From NCBI RefSeq assembly GCF_020740795.1, contig NC_067305.1, forward strand, positions 4,216,001-4,280,000: DNA of 64,000 nucleotides, written 5' to 3'. A program made the position numbers and the translations under genes. The notes beneath the pieces were generated by a model that was not told the origin of the DNA, did not search any database, and saw only the letters and a program-made list of their open reading frames with translations. This DNA is from Apus apus (Eukaryota; Chordata; Aves; Apodiformes; Apodidae). Positions 1 through 14,000 of the stretch are shown here, one piece after another (the stretch's first letter is position 1; each line of letters starts with the position of its first letter).

Positions 1-2004
1 ATGATGCCTCCCACATCCTTCCAGCAACAGGCTCAGCCCTCAGCAAGGGAACACTTGCCTGACAGCAGAGTCAGTCTCTGTGCTCACTTCTTCTTGGCCT
101 TCTCCTTGTGAGAACCTGCCAGATCATGAGCTCTATGAATGGATGATTTCTGTCCACCAGGGACTGAATTAACATCACAGACCTCACTCTTCCCAGGAAT
201 GCAGCATTGGAGTCAAAGTAAAGAGGAAAGGCCGACGTTTCCTGTTGGATACAAACCACTCCCCCCATCTCCAAATGTTTGTGCCTAAGCCAATGTTTGC
301 TGAGCAGCCACGGGGTGAGGGAAAAACGGCCCCTTGCCAGTTCAATCAGTCCTCAAAGAGCAGCAGGGCTCTGAATAATGCTCCTGCCAAGGAGCCTCTG
401 AGATGACTCCACCTGGAAGCAGAGTTCACTCTCATGTTCCTGTGAGGAGCTAGTGATGGCACTTCTTTTTTTAAAAAACACCACCACCACCACCAAATAA
501 AAAGTATCATAATTCCACCTAGAATATTCTTCCAGCTACTGGCCTGTCCACTGCTAGAGCAGAACTGTGCAAGTACCACAGCTCCAGACATGAGCTGTTT
601 CAGTTGAGTCCTGTCAACCTGTGCACTTCCCTCTCAATCAAGAGAACACTTCTAAAGATGAGAAGATCTACCCACCTGTACAAAAAAAAAAAAGTGACAG
701 TTTTGAGATAAAATCTCAGCCATTCTGTCTCACCCACTGCAACATCTGAAAGGCAATTTAAAGTGCTTTGACCATTGGTAGGTGCTGCAAGGAATGCTGC
801 ATCCTGATTTCTCAGGACCACCTATGCACAATTGCTCACCTTGACCAGCACAACTCAAAAGCTGTTGTTTTATTCTAACAAATTGGTGTGTATGGAACTC
901 AACTGCAAGCCTGTGTCTGCCAGAGTGAGCCTGAACACATTATGGAGGTCCCCACCCTCTGCTGGAAGAAGCTGCCTCTCATTGCTTCCATTGCTGGGGT
1001 AACACAGACAAGAGCTAACAAGGAAAGCATCAGTTCAACCACCCTCAGCCTGCACAAGTCAGATGGCAACACAGAAGGATTTCAGACAATATAAACACCA
1101 CGCGGTTCTCCAGGAAAATGGTATTTCCTGAAGATTAACACTCCCAGGCAGTTTCACCAACCTGCCCTAAGCTTGATTTGGCCCCTGGAGCTTTGCATCC
1201 TTTTAGGAAATGACAGATTTAGACATGGCTCATCAGAACTTTCACTAGAAACCCAGAGCACCTGACTTAAACCAATCACATGCTCCAGTGCTGCCAGCCC
1301 AGCGGAGCCAAACGAGCCCCGTGTGCAGGGAAGGATTCGTTCAGTTCTTACACTTTGATTCATGTACCGTGTGGTTGACCTGAGAGGAGCCCAGAGGATT
1401 AATGAAAATCACATGCTGGGCCCTTTTCCTGATGCAGGATTTAGTCTGTTTTACTTTTGAATGCTCACTCTGCCATGGCTGCTCAGACAGCTCAGAAGAG
1501 TATCTGCCTTCCAGGAGACTTGGCTTCAACACTCACAGATCCTACAACAAAGCCACTCTAAATGCTCCTGCTTTCACCAACATGTCCTTATGGCACACAG
1601 CTCATCTCATATCTCTACAAAACTGCCACACACACACAAAATAATCAGAATTTCCACTTTTGCTCTTATTGACAGCCTATTGAGCCACCATTGCTTTTGT
1701 CTGTTTAGAACAGAAACCAAGATGGTTTTTTTTCTTAGATACTTCAATGCAGATTATTTCAGAAACACTGCACTTTTTTGGATTGTGGACAACTGCCAAG
1801 TTCCACATTTTTTTTTCCCCAGGTATCCACATTTTTAGTATCAATTAGTATCAGTTACTCCAACAGACAGCAGTCTGATATATACATACATACATATGTA
1901 TATTCACACTAAGTCCAGAAACAACGGGAGGGAAAATAGAGGAGACATTAAACACCAGGACTGACCAGTATAAATAAATGGAATATTCACTGTGCTTTTA
2001 CACC
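1..2004. other. Distal sequence below CPAMD8, no gene resolved
   Basis: Likely CPAMD8 3' UTR, last intron or downstream flank. It holds a short (CCA)n run at about 479-496, a TATACA-rich patch at about 1878-1902 and T-rich patches. I see no convincing exon. The open frames here are short and unlike any family I recognise. Confidence 0.6.
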
Positions 2005-2030
2005 TTAATGAGAAAACTGTCCATCAGCTT
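2005..2030 (-). CDS. CPAMD8: Candidate CPAMD8 terminal exon (stop codon)
   Basis: After a good polypyrimidine tract and TCTTCAG, the phase left by exon 40 gives EADGQFSH and then TAA. No AATAAA is visible shortly downstream on the minus strand. The nearest is near 868-873, so the true last exon may lie elsewhere or outside the window. Confidence 0.3.
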
Positions 2031-5000
2031 CTGAAGAGCAGAGGAAGGGGCAGAGATGGTGCCTCTCATGTGGACACATGTTAGTCTGAACTCTGGTGCA
2101 CAAGGACACAAGAAGGCACAGAGTCTTCTCTTGAAGAATTGACTTGTTTTACTGATTTGTTAGGAGAGTTAGAGGCCAGGGGAAAATTAATGAGTGGAAA
2201 GCAGCCAGGAAAAATCTAGTCCAGTTTATTTACTAGAAACAGCATGAAACAAACTATTCTATTGACCCTCCAACTGCTTCTTGGTGAGATTTATTGTGAG
2301 CCATGAGCAAGTTCGACGTGAGTCTTGGAAAGAAGTGCATGAATATAAGCACCAAAAAAAGTGAGCAGCCAAATTCCTGGCTATTCCATCTACTGACCTT
2401 CATATTTTTGCTCACTAAGGCCCTTTATTCTAAACAGCAGCTCTGAGAGAATCAAGACTGCCAGCTCAATTTTTGCACAGAACTACTAGAGACAAAGTTA
2501 ATCCACCTGAGTCCAAGACCTTGCAATGATTTGGTCTGTTGTCATGTCCTGTTGTTGAAGCATGTTACATCAGCCTGGTTTTAAATGTGATCTGTACAGC
2601 TTAATACCAAAGGCAAGATCACAAAGTGTTTGTTGTTCAAACACAGCAAGGCTGAGAAAATAAGAGGGTCATTTGCCCACTCCTTTGAACAATGACTTAA
2701 ATCCTGCATGTGCACTGAACAGAGCAGGTACCACACAAGGTCTCCTGAAAGGAAGAGGACTAGAAGAGCTAGTCTGTGGTTGAATAGTTATCACCCTAAT
2801 TTTCCTTGACCTCTTCATTTTTTCTGATTTCTGAATGTTCTGTCTTTTCTAAAAGATGAAGAAATTAAGCATGTTTAAGGAAAGATGCTGAAGAGCCATA
2901 TATATTTTTACGTAGTGATAGGATAAGCTTTAAGCTTGCTGAAGTAAAAGGCCTTGGATAAATGCAAAGGCAGGATATTACCTGCTGGAGTTTGTTGAAC
3001 ACTGGGTTGCTCAGCTGGGTGGGAATGTGTCTCCCTTTCTTCTGGCAAATTCTTGGCTGTAAACAAAAAGATTCAATGCATTGGTCATACAGATTGTTAA
3101 TGAATCTCTAAAAAACATTTGCATTTCCAGAGGTTGCAAACTCAGCTCAGTGAGCCACTGCACTGCCCTCTCTAAAGCCCATGCAGGATCTCCAAGAAAT
3201 GTTACTTTTCATGGATGTAATTCCCCCCCCACAGGATCATTCATCTCAAACAGTATCATTAATTTTCTCTGGAGTTCATACTGACTGGTCAAACATGTAT
3301 AGATGAGAAGAGAAAAGCAGTTATTCTGAGCTGAGCAGGAAGGCTCTGATAATTTAATTCCCTGTACTGTGAGCAGCAAAGTAACACACAGCTGAGGATT
3401 CAGAGTGTTCTGCAACTAGATGGTAACAGGAAAGGGAACTGAAGGAAACCTACAGGCAGAACATTGAGACATGGGCATCTGTTCTATCCTTGTGTTGTTC
3501 CTGCACGATGCTACTTCCATCTGGCAATGGTTGGGGTAAATGTGTCCATCTGATCCACAAACAGGCTCCCCATCATAGCCACAGTCTCTTGAGCACATGC
3601 ACTGCTCAAAATACTCATCCTCCAAGCAGCCAAAGATGTTATTGCATGGTCCAGAGTGAACAAAGCCTGAAAAGTGAACACAAACACCCAAAGCAATATT
3701 TTTGCAAGGCATGGGGAAGGGGAAGATGGGGTGGCAATTTTTCTCTGTTTCTCCAATACAAGTTTTCATGTTCAATTCCCTAAGACTTCTTGTAGGAATT
3801 TACAAACTTGCTGGAATAAAAAGTTCTGGGAATAAAGCTCTTTTTTAGGAAAGAACCATGTTGGGTCCCAGCTACTGGATGATGCAATTCTTTTGTATGA
3901 CAAAGAACAGAAAGGAATGTACAGTTTCAGGGGCAATTTATTCCTTTCACTGATGCATGGAATTGTTCCATCTCCCTGCAGTTCATTGTGGAAATCTCCT
4001 GCAAGATATTTTAAAGAATCCTAGAATGGTGAAGGCTGGAAGGGACCTTCAAGATCCTCAGGTTCCAACCTCCCTGCTCTGAGCAGGGACACCTCCCACT
4101 AGACCAGGCTGTACAATCCTCATCCAACCCAATCATGAAATATTTCATAATTCACAAAATAAAATCAACCTGTATTTTTAAGTGGTTTTACCTTATGTTT
4201 ATTAACACACTGTATGCAGGTTCATCCAGAATTATAGATTATATCTTGCCTCTGAAGTGAATAACACACTTTGGTGACTGAGAAGCAGACTGCTTTAAAC
4301 TGTTTGGACCTCCTAAGTTGAATATTGTTGTCCCACAAACCTGTGCAAAACTTCCAGTAACACAGAGTGTGAAATAGAGCATTTTTCTAAAAAATTGTGT
4401 TCTGAACTCTTGGAAAGTGTGTCTGTGGGCTGTGTTTTCCAAAAAATCTGCTTGGCTTTGGTGCAACTTACCAACCCACTGGCTGGCTGAGCTTTCCACC
4501 TCGTTGCACGTTGGCCCATCACAGAGCTCCCGAGCCAAGGGGCTGTTCTCACTCACATTGTAGAAACGAGTTGCTTCAAAAGCTGCAGGTCAGCAAGAGT
4601 AAAGAAATCACCAGAAAGGCCCATGCCTGGAGCTCTAAGGGTGGCAGAAATCCAAGGGAAGCAGACACATACCTGGCTCATAGTAATCATACACTTTGAT
4701 AGGAACTGGAGCTGTCTTCCCAACAATATGCTCTCGGAAAGCTTGAAACTTGACACAGGTCATGCACTGGCTGGGAATCTGGAGGAGATGATGTAAATAA
4801 AAGACTCATTGTAACAGAACCTGCACTTGAAGTCAAGAGAAACACAAATAAACACAGAGCATGTGCCCCTAGTGTAACACCGTGGGAGAATGAAGACACA
4901 ACCAATACTAGGCAGAGACAAAGATAATGAAGACAAGCCCAAGAGGGTGAATTAAAACATGATACTTTGCCACCCTTTAAGGCACTTGCCCTACAACAAT

Positions 5001-8000
5001 GGCAAACCTGAAAATGAAGCTGTTTCACCACCTAACACCACTCCTGTCATCAGCTGCTAATGCAACCAGCTAACAATGGACTGTTGATGACCAAGCCAGG
5101 AGAGATGTCTTCTTCCACTCTCAGATACACATGGTGAGATCTAAATCAGGCTGTGTTTTTACTCCGTCCTTTTAGCAACACCAGTTGTACCTGAAGGTGA
5201 CATTATTTTGAGGCAAGACCTAAGTGATATTTGTCCCAAAATACTATATGGGCTGAAGCTAATTACTCTACTATACTTTGATTTCCAATCAAAACCACAA
5301 CACCTGCCTGCCTCAAAAGAGGCTCGGGCAACCAACCAGTTGAAGCTGCACAATAATCCTCACCTGGGAGGGACCTTCAACAGCAACACATTTTGCCTGA
5401 TCCCCTGGTCATTTGCCTTTTGTTGAAAAGCAACATAATTATAAAGAAACAAAGTCATTACCTCATCAAAATAAAACAGGACTTTTCTTCCATCCACTTC
5501 ATATCTTTTTAATCCAATTTGCTTGTTCATCAATAACTAGGAACAAACAACAGGTTTAGTTTAATCTCATGATATAGGAAACAGGTTGTAATTAAAGAAG
5601 AATTAAAAAAACTGATCAGGCACTAAAACTCAGGGGTTGCTTGTGCTGGAAAAGGATGTTTGAGTAAGAGAGGGGAAATGCAAAGGGGATCAGAGTTGCT
5701 ATCATAGGACTAAGGAAAAGCCATCTGGTTTCTTTTCCATGACCTGACGAGGGACCCTTGCAAGGTGCACAATGCAGAGTGTTCTTCCTGGTCCAAAGTG
5801 CATTGATCTCCCTCAGACTGTGCCTGACCTATCACCCATAGAATCATGGAATGGTGAAGGTTGGAAAGGACCTTCAAGATCATCAGGTTCCAACATGCCT
5901 GCTATGAGCAGGGACACCTCCCACCAGAGCAGGCTGCACAAGCCTCATCCAACCTGCCCTTCACCACCTCCAGGGAGGGGGCAGCCACAACCTCCTTGGA
6001 CAACCTGTTCCAGTGCCTTGCTACCTAATGGTGAAGACTTTCTTCCTGAATCCATAATCTAATTGAATAGCTCCCAGATTATTTTCAGTACCAAAGCTGA
6101 AGCAAGACCTCTGAGACCCCCAAACATATTCACACTCCTTCAGACTGCCAGGGAATTACGCTGCTGGGTTGCACTGGGTACTAAAGGTCCCCTTCTCCCA
6201 CCAGCTGAAAAATCCAAAACATTCTTCTGCCAGGAAAATTAATCCTTACATTTGAAAAGAGCAGCCATTTGAAAGAGCCCTAGGCATCCCCCCTTTTGAT
6301 GAACAGGGTCAGGCCAGGCCTCTGCTGCTCATCTCCTCTCCCTCTGAGGCCCAGGGATTTGCAATTTGCACTGGACCAGCCAGGCCCACAGAACCCCTCT
6401 TCCTGGGCTTTTTATTTATTGGGATATTCTGCAAACTAAGGAGTATAAAAACACAATCTAAGAGCATGGCCCACACCTGGGGTGCTACTGCCCCTAATTT
6501 TCCCCAAGACATTTGTGAAAATGCTTTAGGCCATCTCCTCCTGCTGCCTGCAGGTCTGTAGGCACATGATGATCATGGGAAGTGCAAGAGCCCTCGTTGG
6601 CAGAATTACTGCCCCACCCCAAAGAACCCAGTAACTGCCTCCCTGGTACAGGATGTTAATGAATCACCACCAAAAGATAAGTGCTATCATCTGATATAAT
6701 TCTACAAAGTTTTATTTTAAAGTTTCCAAAAGAGTGGCTCATTATTGTCCATGTTTGGAATACTGACATTTCAGTGTTACAATGGCTGTCATGCTCTGTG
6801 TATTCAATGCTTTGATAAACTGCATTCAGAACCCACCTATCACAAGAAAAACATCTAATCCAGAACCTGTGGAGGATGATGCTCTGTGGAAAAGGACTCT
6901 GTGTTTTAATCCCAGTCTGGGGACAAGAGTAGGGGCCAGAGCAGATACATTAAGTCTAGTCTCCAAACTGTCCTATTCCTTTAGCCTCTTTGTCAGACAA
7001 CCCTGTGACATGGGGATAATATATTTTTTTTAAATGTTCCTAAGTTATTTTGAAATCTTAGAACGAACATTCAGTGGCAAGGAGAACAAAGCATTATTAT
7101 AATTATTATGCATGAGGAAGAATGACATGAAGCAAAAAGCATTTCTACTGAAATTTGCCCAAACCTGCTACCAGCACAGCTTGAACTGTGAATTTCTCCA
7201 GCCTAGTGCTTCTAGTTGTAAAACCTGCACCCTGCTTCCTGCTATTACTGTAACAAGCAAAGGAACATGTGTTTAAGTCCCACACAATATGGAAAGGGCC
7301 AATTTAATTTGTCCTTATAATTTTAGGGGCCTGATGGTGGCTGTTATTACTCAGCAGTAGATGGCTGCAGACAGTCCTTTTATGAGGGCTCGGAGGGGCT
7401 GGCGCCACCGGGAAATGCTCAGCTCAGCTAAAGTTGCATTTTTCTGGTGAAGCTTGATATATACCAGCCCGTGGTGACCTCCTGACCTTGTCGACACCCA
7501 GCATTATTAGAAGGATTTGTGGCTGCACAGCCAGGGGGGCTGCCCTCAACGTGCAACAGAGCATTCATTAACCATCGGTGCCCCGGAGCTGCACGTGGGC
7601 CGGCCCTGGACACACTGCTCCCTTGTGAGGGCCAACAAGAACCCAGGGAACCTGATTTACAGCCCTGCTCCAACCCACCAGGAGCAGAGGGAAAGGGCTG
7701 GGGGAACCAGAAAGTGCAGCAGAAGCAGTGACCAGACTTGCCTCTGCTGAAGGGGGTGTCCAAAGCTACAGAAAACTACTAGTGCTGGGTCTTCAGTGGG
7801 AGGATTTCGTTTTTGTCAGCTTGATCTGGATATACATTTGATAGCCATGAATTAATCATTGGGGTTGTATCTGCACCTTCACTCCCTACCTATATATATA
7901 TATATGTACTTGAGCTTTGTCCCTACATTTCATTTGTACAGATGCAAAGGGTTTCTGCAATAAGAAAGATGGAATTCAGCTCTTCAAGGAGAACACTCCC

Positions 8001-11000
8001 CCTTTGAAGATGCAAGATCCTTCCCAGCTCAGCAAAATCTCCTGCCCAAAGGAAGTACCTCTGCTCTGCTTATAGAAACAGACTGCCCAGTACTGATTGC
8101 CAAGGGCAGAACCCTGTCTCCAATTGAGGCACCAACTACAGTGTCTTTTGCCCAAAGAACCTTCAAAACAGTGGGTTTTGAACCAACTTTTTTGCATCTT
8201 ACAAGCACTGAAGAAGTATGCACTGCATGAAGAGCCTGACATCCCCCTGAGACTGGCCAGGCCTTAACTTGGCTCAGCTCTGTACTGCAGGAGCTCAGCC
8301 TCATCAGCTCAGAAAGAAAATCAGCTCCTTTTCCCATTAAGACAGAGGGAGAAAGGAAAACCAACCACCTGCTGTTCTATGGCCAAAGAACCAACCAGAT
8401 GGTGTACGTGGGGCTCTGGGGCTTCTCTACCCATAGAGGCAGGAAGAGGAGATTCAATCACAAGATGCCACAAGAGAAAGCAGGACCAACTGCTGGAGAG
8501 CTCATCCAGCTTTGAGAAAATAACCCCTGTGCACTAGGAGGGCAGCTTCCTTCTACCCTCTGCTTCCATCCAGGCCAAGCTCAGGCATGAGACAGAGGAA
8601 AAGAAGGGTATGAAGCTGACATGTGATGTTTCTCAGACATTGACTCATCTACCTGACACACAAGCACAAGGAAATCTCCCTCTTTCTCTGCTCCAGGTTC
8701 AACGTGCCCCGTGTTTGGTTCTGATTTAGCAGCACCTGCTCAAGGCACCAGCAGCACTGAGGCATCAAAAGAGGGCACTGAATGTGGCAGGAGGAGTCTG
8801 GAATAATTTCAGAGCTGATCAACACACCCCTCTGTACAAATGTATTCCAGCACAGCTCCCTAAATCTGAAAGGATGAAGTTCTCCTCTCAGGGACTAATC
8901 ACAAGTTTCTCCGGCTTCAGTGACAGCCCAGGAGACTGACAGCAGCTTTTGACATGGATTGTGAGCCCCTGGAAAAGAACATACTAATCTCACTATCTCC
9001 AAGAAAATGCAGTGGTGTTTTAATTATAAATCAGCCAAATCAAGTGGAGTCCTGGAGAACAAAAAGCAATGTCCACTTTGCCTTGAATTAGGATGTCAAA
9101 TTCAGTTGTCTAGCCTTCACCACAATTCTACTTTAAAACTCTTTCCCCAAATTCCCCTTCCCACCCCCCAGTACAATGAAGATAAAATTCTTAATGGAAG
9201 AGATCTTTGGACTCAAAACACTTTTTAACTCTTGACCAGTTCTCAAGGATTTTACACCTCTCCAGTTACCTAGTCCTTAAAAACTCTGTTTGCAGCACAA
9301 AACCCACCAGTGAACACACTGTAATGCTTCCACAAAATATAAGGCAAAGCTACAGATTATACAGTTCCTCTCTCCTAGAGGGCTGGCTGGGCAAGAGGCA
9401 CATTCTGTCCACCTCAGTTTGGCTTGCAATAAACATGATGTTCTCCCAGAAGGGGGGGGGGGAGGAAAAAGAGGCAAAAAATTCCAAGACACAGAGCCTC
9501 CAAAGAAATGGAATCCAGATGTTGGAGATAACACAGCCCACTAAGAAGCCATAAACAGCTCCTGTTAGAGCACATTTTCACTTCAGCATTTCCAAATGGG
9601 TCTCATTTAATTACTGTGCACCGTGCTAAGGAAGAAACCTTCACTTGGCCATTTGTTCATCTTGCCCAGAACATTTGTTCACTCATTTCAGAGAAATGTT
9701 TGTTGACAAGTGAGATCTCCTAACCCCCTGCCCCAGTTTTAATTACATCTTTGGGGACAGTGCTCTAACATTCAATGGCATTTGCTTCCTATTGCTCCCC
9801 ACAGAGAATCCTGATGAGAACCAGGTCCCCAGGGTCAAGCTTTGCACCCCCATGACAGCACCTTACCTGCTCTAGGCTCTCAATATCTGCACGAAAGCCT
9901 GAGAACAGTGGGACTTCCAAGACAGCCATGTTAGAAGATCCAGAGTGCAGCCATCTTCCCATGAGAACAAAAAAAAAGAGAGAAAGAATGAAAACAAACT
10001 CAGTTTGCCCAATAACTAATGGTACATGGACAACTCAGGATGGAGAACAACTGAAATGAGGGCTTGTTGAAAGGCACAGTCTACTTAGCTTTACAAAATC
10101 CTCTTTTCTGCTTTTATTCAACAAAAATTAAGCACAACTCACAGAGGGCAGAGATACAGAAGATGGCCAGGCAAATGGAGGCAGAAGAGCAGAAGGACAC
10201 AGTCTCCTGTGGGGCTGCTTGCCTTATTTTTCAATTAATCCCTGAGAAAATCCACTTGGTAAAAGGAAATAACCCCTTGGAGTAGAAGAAACTTCTGTTC
10301 TTTCCTAAGTGGAGGGCTGCAAATGGATTGTGGTGTAAGAGGAATGTTACTTCCCAATACCAGAGCCATTCAGCACTGAGGTTTTGTAAACAGTCATTTC
10401 CCTCCAGCATCCAGTTGACACTGAGAAAAGTATCTTTGCTAAGGAGCCAGCAAACTCACTCTCTAGCTACTAATGTTAAAGAATTCACTGCCCATTTTGT
10501 CCCCCATAATATCAGTGAAGACCCTAAAACACCAGTGAAATGCAGACTGGTTAATGCTGGTGTACATGAGAAAAAACAAACCAACAACACAGGGAGGGAT
10601 GGAGAGAAAGTTTATTTGGGCCACTGCAAAAGATTGCCATTTGCAGCATGGCAGAAGAGTTGACATCTAAACTGGATGCTTCTGCTAAGTCTAGAACAAT
10701 GGTCCTTTTCTCTGCATTCACCAATACTCAGCTCTGAACTACCCCTCCTTGGCAGCTTAACCTTCTTGCTGTTCAGCTGCACCCCAAAGACAAGGAGTTT
10801 GGACCCAGGAGGGTTTATCAGCCCATGCCCAGTGCTGAGCAAACACAGTACAGAGCTTCCAGGGCCACACTTGCCAGGTCTGAACTGGCTCCTTGTGAGG
10901 CTACTTGGAGGCCTCTCTATGGAGACCCTCAGAGCGGGGCTGGGGTGGGTGGGTTTGCAGCAGCTCTGCCCAGGGCCAGCCTGGAGGTCCCGAGCCAAAC

Positions 11001-14000
11001 TCACACAGCCACAGCACCACAGGTCCCAGGACAGACCCCACTGGCTCTGTAAGACAGCTGAGGGCTGACAGTCTCCCAGAAACATTAAGCCTTGTTAATC
11101 CTGAACTCCATGCACCATACTCCCTAAAAAATCCTGCAGTATTCCCTCCACCTGCATTTTCCCCCACTCTCTGTTACATCAGTCCTCTATTTCCCATACT
11201 GTTTTCTCCCTAAATCCTCAAAAGTGCCCCAAGGACTGCAGTGAGCATGACAACACTGACAATTACATTGTGAAGAACACCCCTAGCTCAAAATATTTCC
11301 ATTTGCATCCTTAGAGGCACTCCTCTGTTCACACTGCCTGAATAAGATGATGAAGGAGTTAAAAGAGCATCATTACAAGGAAGAAGGGGAGGAAAGGGAA
11401 GATTTCATTTGCTTTTGTTTTCTTTCCAAGCAATCAATCTCTTTAGACTGGGCTTCCTCTCAAATTTCTGTCTTTGCTCCAGCAATTCCCAGGGCAGGAG
11501 TTTCAGAAATAACCTCAGAAAGGTTGTGTTGATGCAGGGCAGGCTCCTTAGTGACCAGCATCTGCAAGGGCCTGACAGGACTTTATAAGCCTACCCCCCC
11601 AGGACAAGCTGCACTACTTGGGCAGGGGGAGAAGAGGCTGGGAAAGTGACAGTGTGTTTGACACAGCCAGGTCAACCCCAGGAAGCTTTTGAGTTGCTCC
11701 TCACTGGAGCACTTCTCTCCTGTTGTTACTGGGAGGAAGAAGAATTCAGCTAGGTCAAAAAACGCCTGGCACAGGATCTCCCAGGCTTGTGGCAAGCAGA
11801 GGCAACGTGCCTGCCAGCAACGTGGCCAGGGAGCATCGGCAGGAGTGCTGAGAGAGATAAATAGGTCTCATCTTGGCCTGGAGTCACTGCAAGTGCTCTC
11901 AGGACTGCAGCCACTGTGGGGCACTGCCTCTGCAGCAAGGAAGGAAACAAACTGATGGGGAGGGAAAGTTTTCCATTGCCATGAGCTACACCTGAGCTGT
12001 GCCCTTCCCTGCTGCTGGTTGAGTTCAGTGCAGCTGTAGCCCCCTCACCTGCCATGCTCCTGGTCACAATTATGCAGGTTAGTTATGAATTTCTTGGGAA
12101 GGGTTCCTTCTGCTACACAGCAGGATGCTACAAGCCCAGTTACTTTGGTTGTGGCTTTTCCCTCTCTTGGGCCAACTTTGCAACAACCTCTTTAAAAATC
12201 ACAACATTTTGTAAAGAGATCAGCAACTCCTGACAACTGCAGCAGTACTAAGGTGTTTAAAGCAAAACGTGTGAGTGAATTAAGACAGGTCAGGAATTAT
12301 TATTACTGTTGTTTGTGGATAGAGGAGCTGTTTTCTCTTAGTATATTGAGTTTTCCAATCTATAAAATGAGACAGAACTGCTAATGTCTTTGCAAAGTGC
12401 TTTGAGAACTAGAAGTGAAGCTTCTGGAGCTTTAGTATCATGCCACCTTAAAAAATTATTTTCAATTTCTTTATATAGCACAAGGAGATAAGCAATGAGC
12501 TTTACAGAGCTTATTAACAAGTATCTATCTATATATTGTGCCTTTACCCTAGATTCCAAATTCATAACATGGCAACAAGCGTCTTCTGTTTGGTTTTTGG
12601 TATCCAAAACTGAGGAGTAAGCAACTCAAACATTAAGATCAAGTCAGTAATATTTATAAAACTACAAACACCTTTAAGACACCAGTTAACCAGTTGAATT
12701 TACCTAGCTCTTTTTGGCTTTTAAGGAAAGTCTGTTAGTAAAGACCTAGAAAATGATCCAGAACTTTCTCTTTTCCTCCTGATAGGAGCAAATGACATTC
12801 AATTTATCATCTTTAGGGTCTGGAGAGGCAATAATGAAACTTAACAATAATAACATGAGGTGTTGCTCACTTTGTAAATTATTCTTCTTGTTTCTCTACC
12901 TTTGACATCAACTTAGCACTATAATTATCAATGCTCCTGGATGTCCAGGCAATAACTCTCTCCTACAACCCACAATTATGGTTGAAATTCTGCATTCAGC
13001 AAATGAGATGGTCTCTGAGAAACAGGCAGGACGTGATGGCATTTCCTACCTAGTGCAGGTCTCCAGGATGACTTTGTATTCCCGATGGTCCTGATCTGAA
13101 GCTGGGTCATCATCATCCCCCAGTGCCCTCTCCCTGTGCAGGGCTTCCGAGCGGTTCTCGTCCGGAGACACAGACCGTGGCAGATGTGGAGCTGGAAGAT
13201 GCTGCTCTGACTTGGGCTCCTTCAGGTTAACCAGGAGCTGGAAAGCTGGTTTGGCAATAGGATCAGGTACATTGTAAGTGACATCGATCTGCAACAGAAA
13301 GGGGGGAAACCAAAACAAATCAAAGCAGATTATTAGACCCCAATGGTTCAGAGCATCTATAAATCTTCCCTAAAGCCCAACAAAATCAGAGAATCCCAGA
13401 CTGGTTTGGGTTGGAAGGGACCTTAAAGATCATCTAGATCCAACCCCCTGCATGGGCAGGGACACCTCCCACCAGCCCAGGTTGCTCCAAGCCCCATCCA
13501 ACCTGCCCTTCAACACTGCCAGGGATGGGGCAGCCACAGCTTCCCTGGGCAGCCTGGGCCAGGGTCTCACCACCCTCACACTCCAGAATTCCCTCCTCAT
13601 GTCTCACCTCAATCTCCCCTCTTCCAGTTTTAATTAATAAACACCAGATCTCTTCACAGAGGTAGTGGTTAACACAGATGCAATAGAGGCTTTACAGCAC
13701 AGGTACATATAGAAGGAGCTGCAGCAGAGCAGATTCACCCCAGTGCAATCATATTTACTTCTATGAATTAAAGCAACACCATCTTCTATAAATACTTCCA
13801 GAGAAGTTTGAAGTGTAACTCTTTCCTCATAGCAAATTGGGATTAAAAAAGTAGCAAAGAGACTGAGAGTTGAGAGATCACCTGCTCAGATACTTTCTCC
13901 AGCCCCATGGCAACTTTACCTGCATCAGACAGCAGCCTTCACCTTTGGCACTCACAAACAGCCCCGTCGGAATACTGGGAATCTGGGGAGAATCCACAGT

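Noticed and set aside
10612-11213. Overlapping frames on both strands (up to 157 codons)
   Set aside because: They lie inside CPAMD8 intron 34, with no splice context or family similarity and several equivalent frames on both strands.
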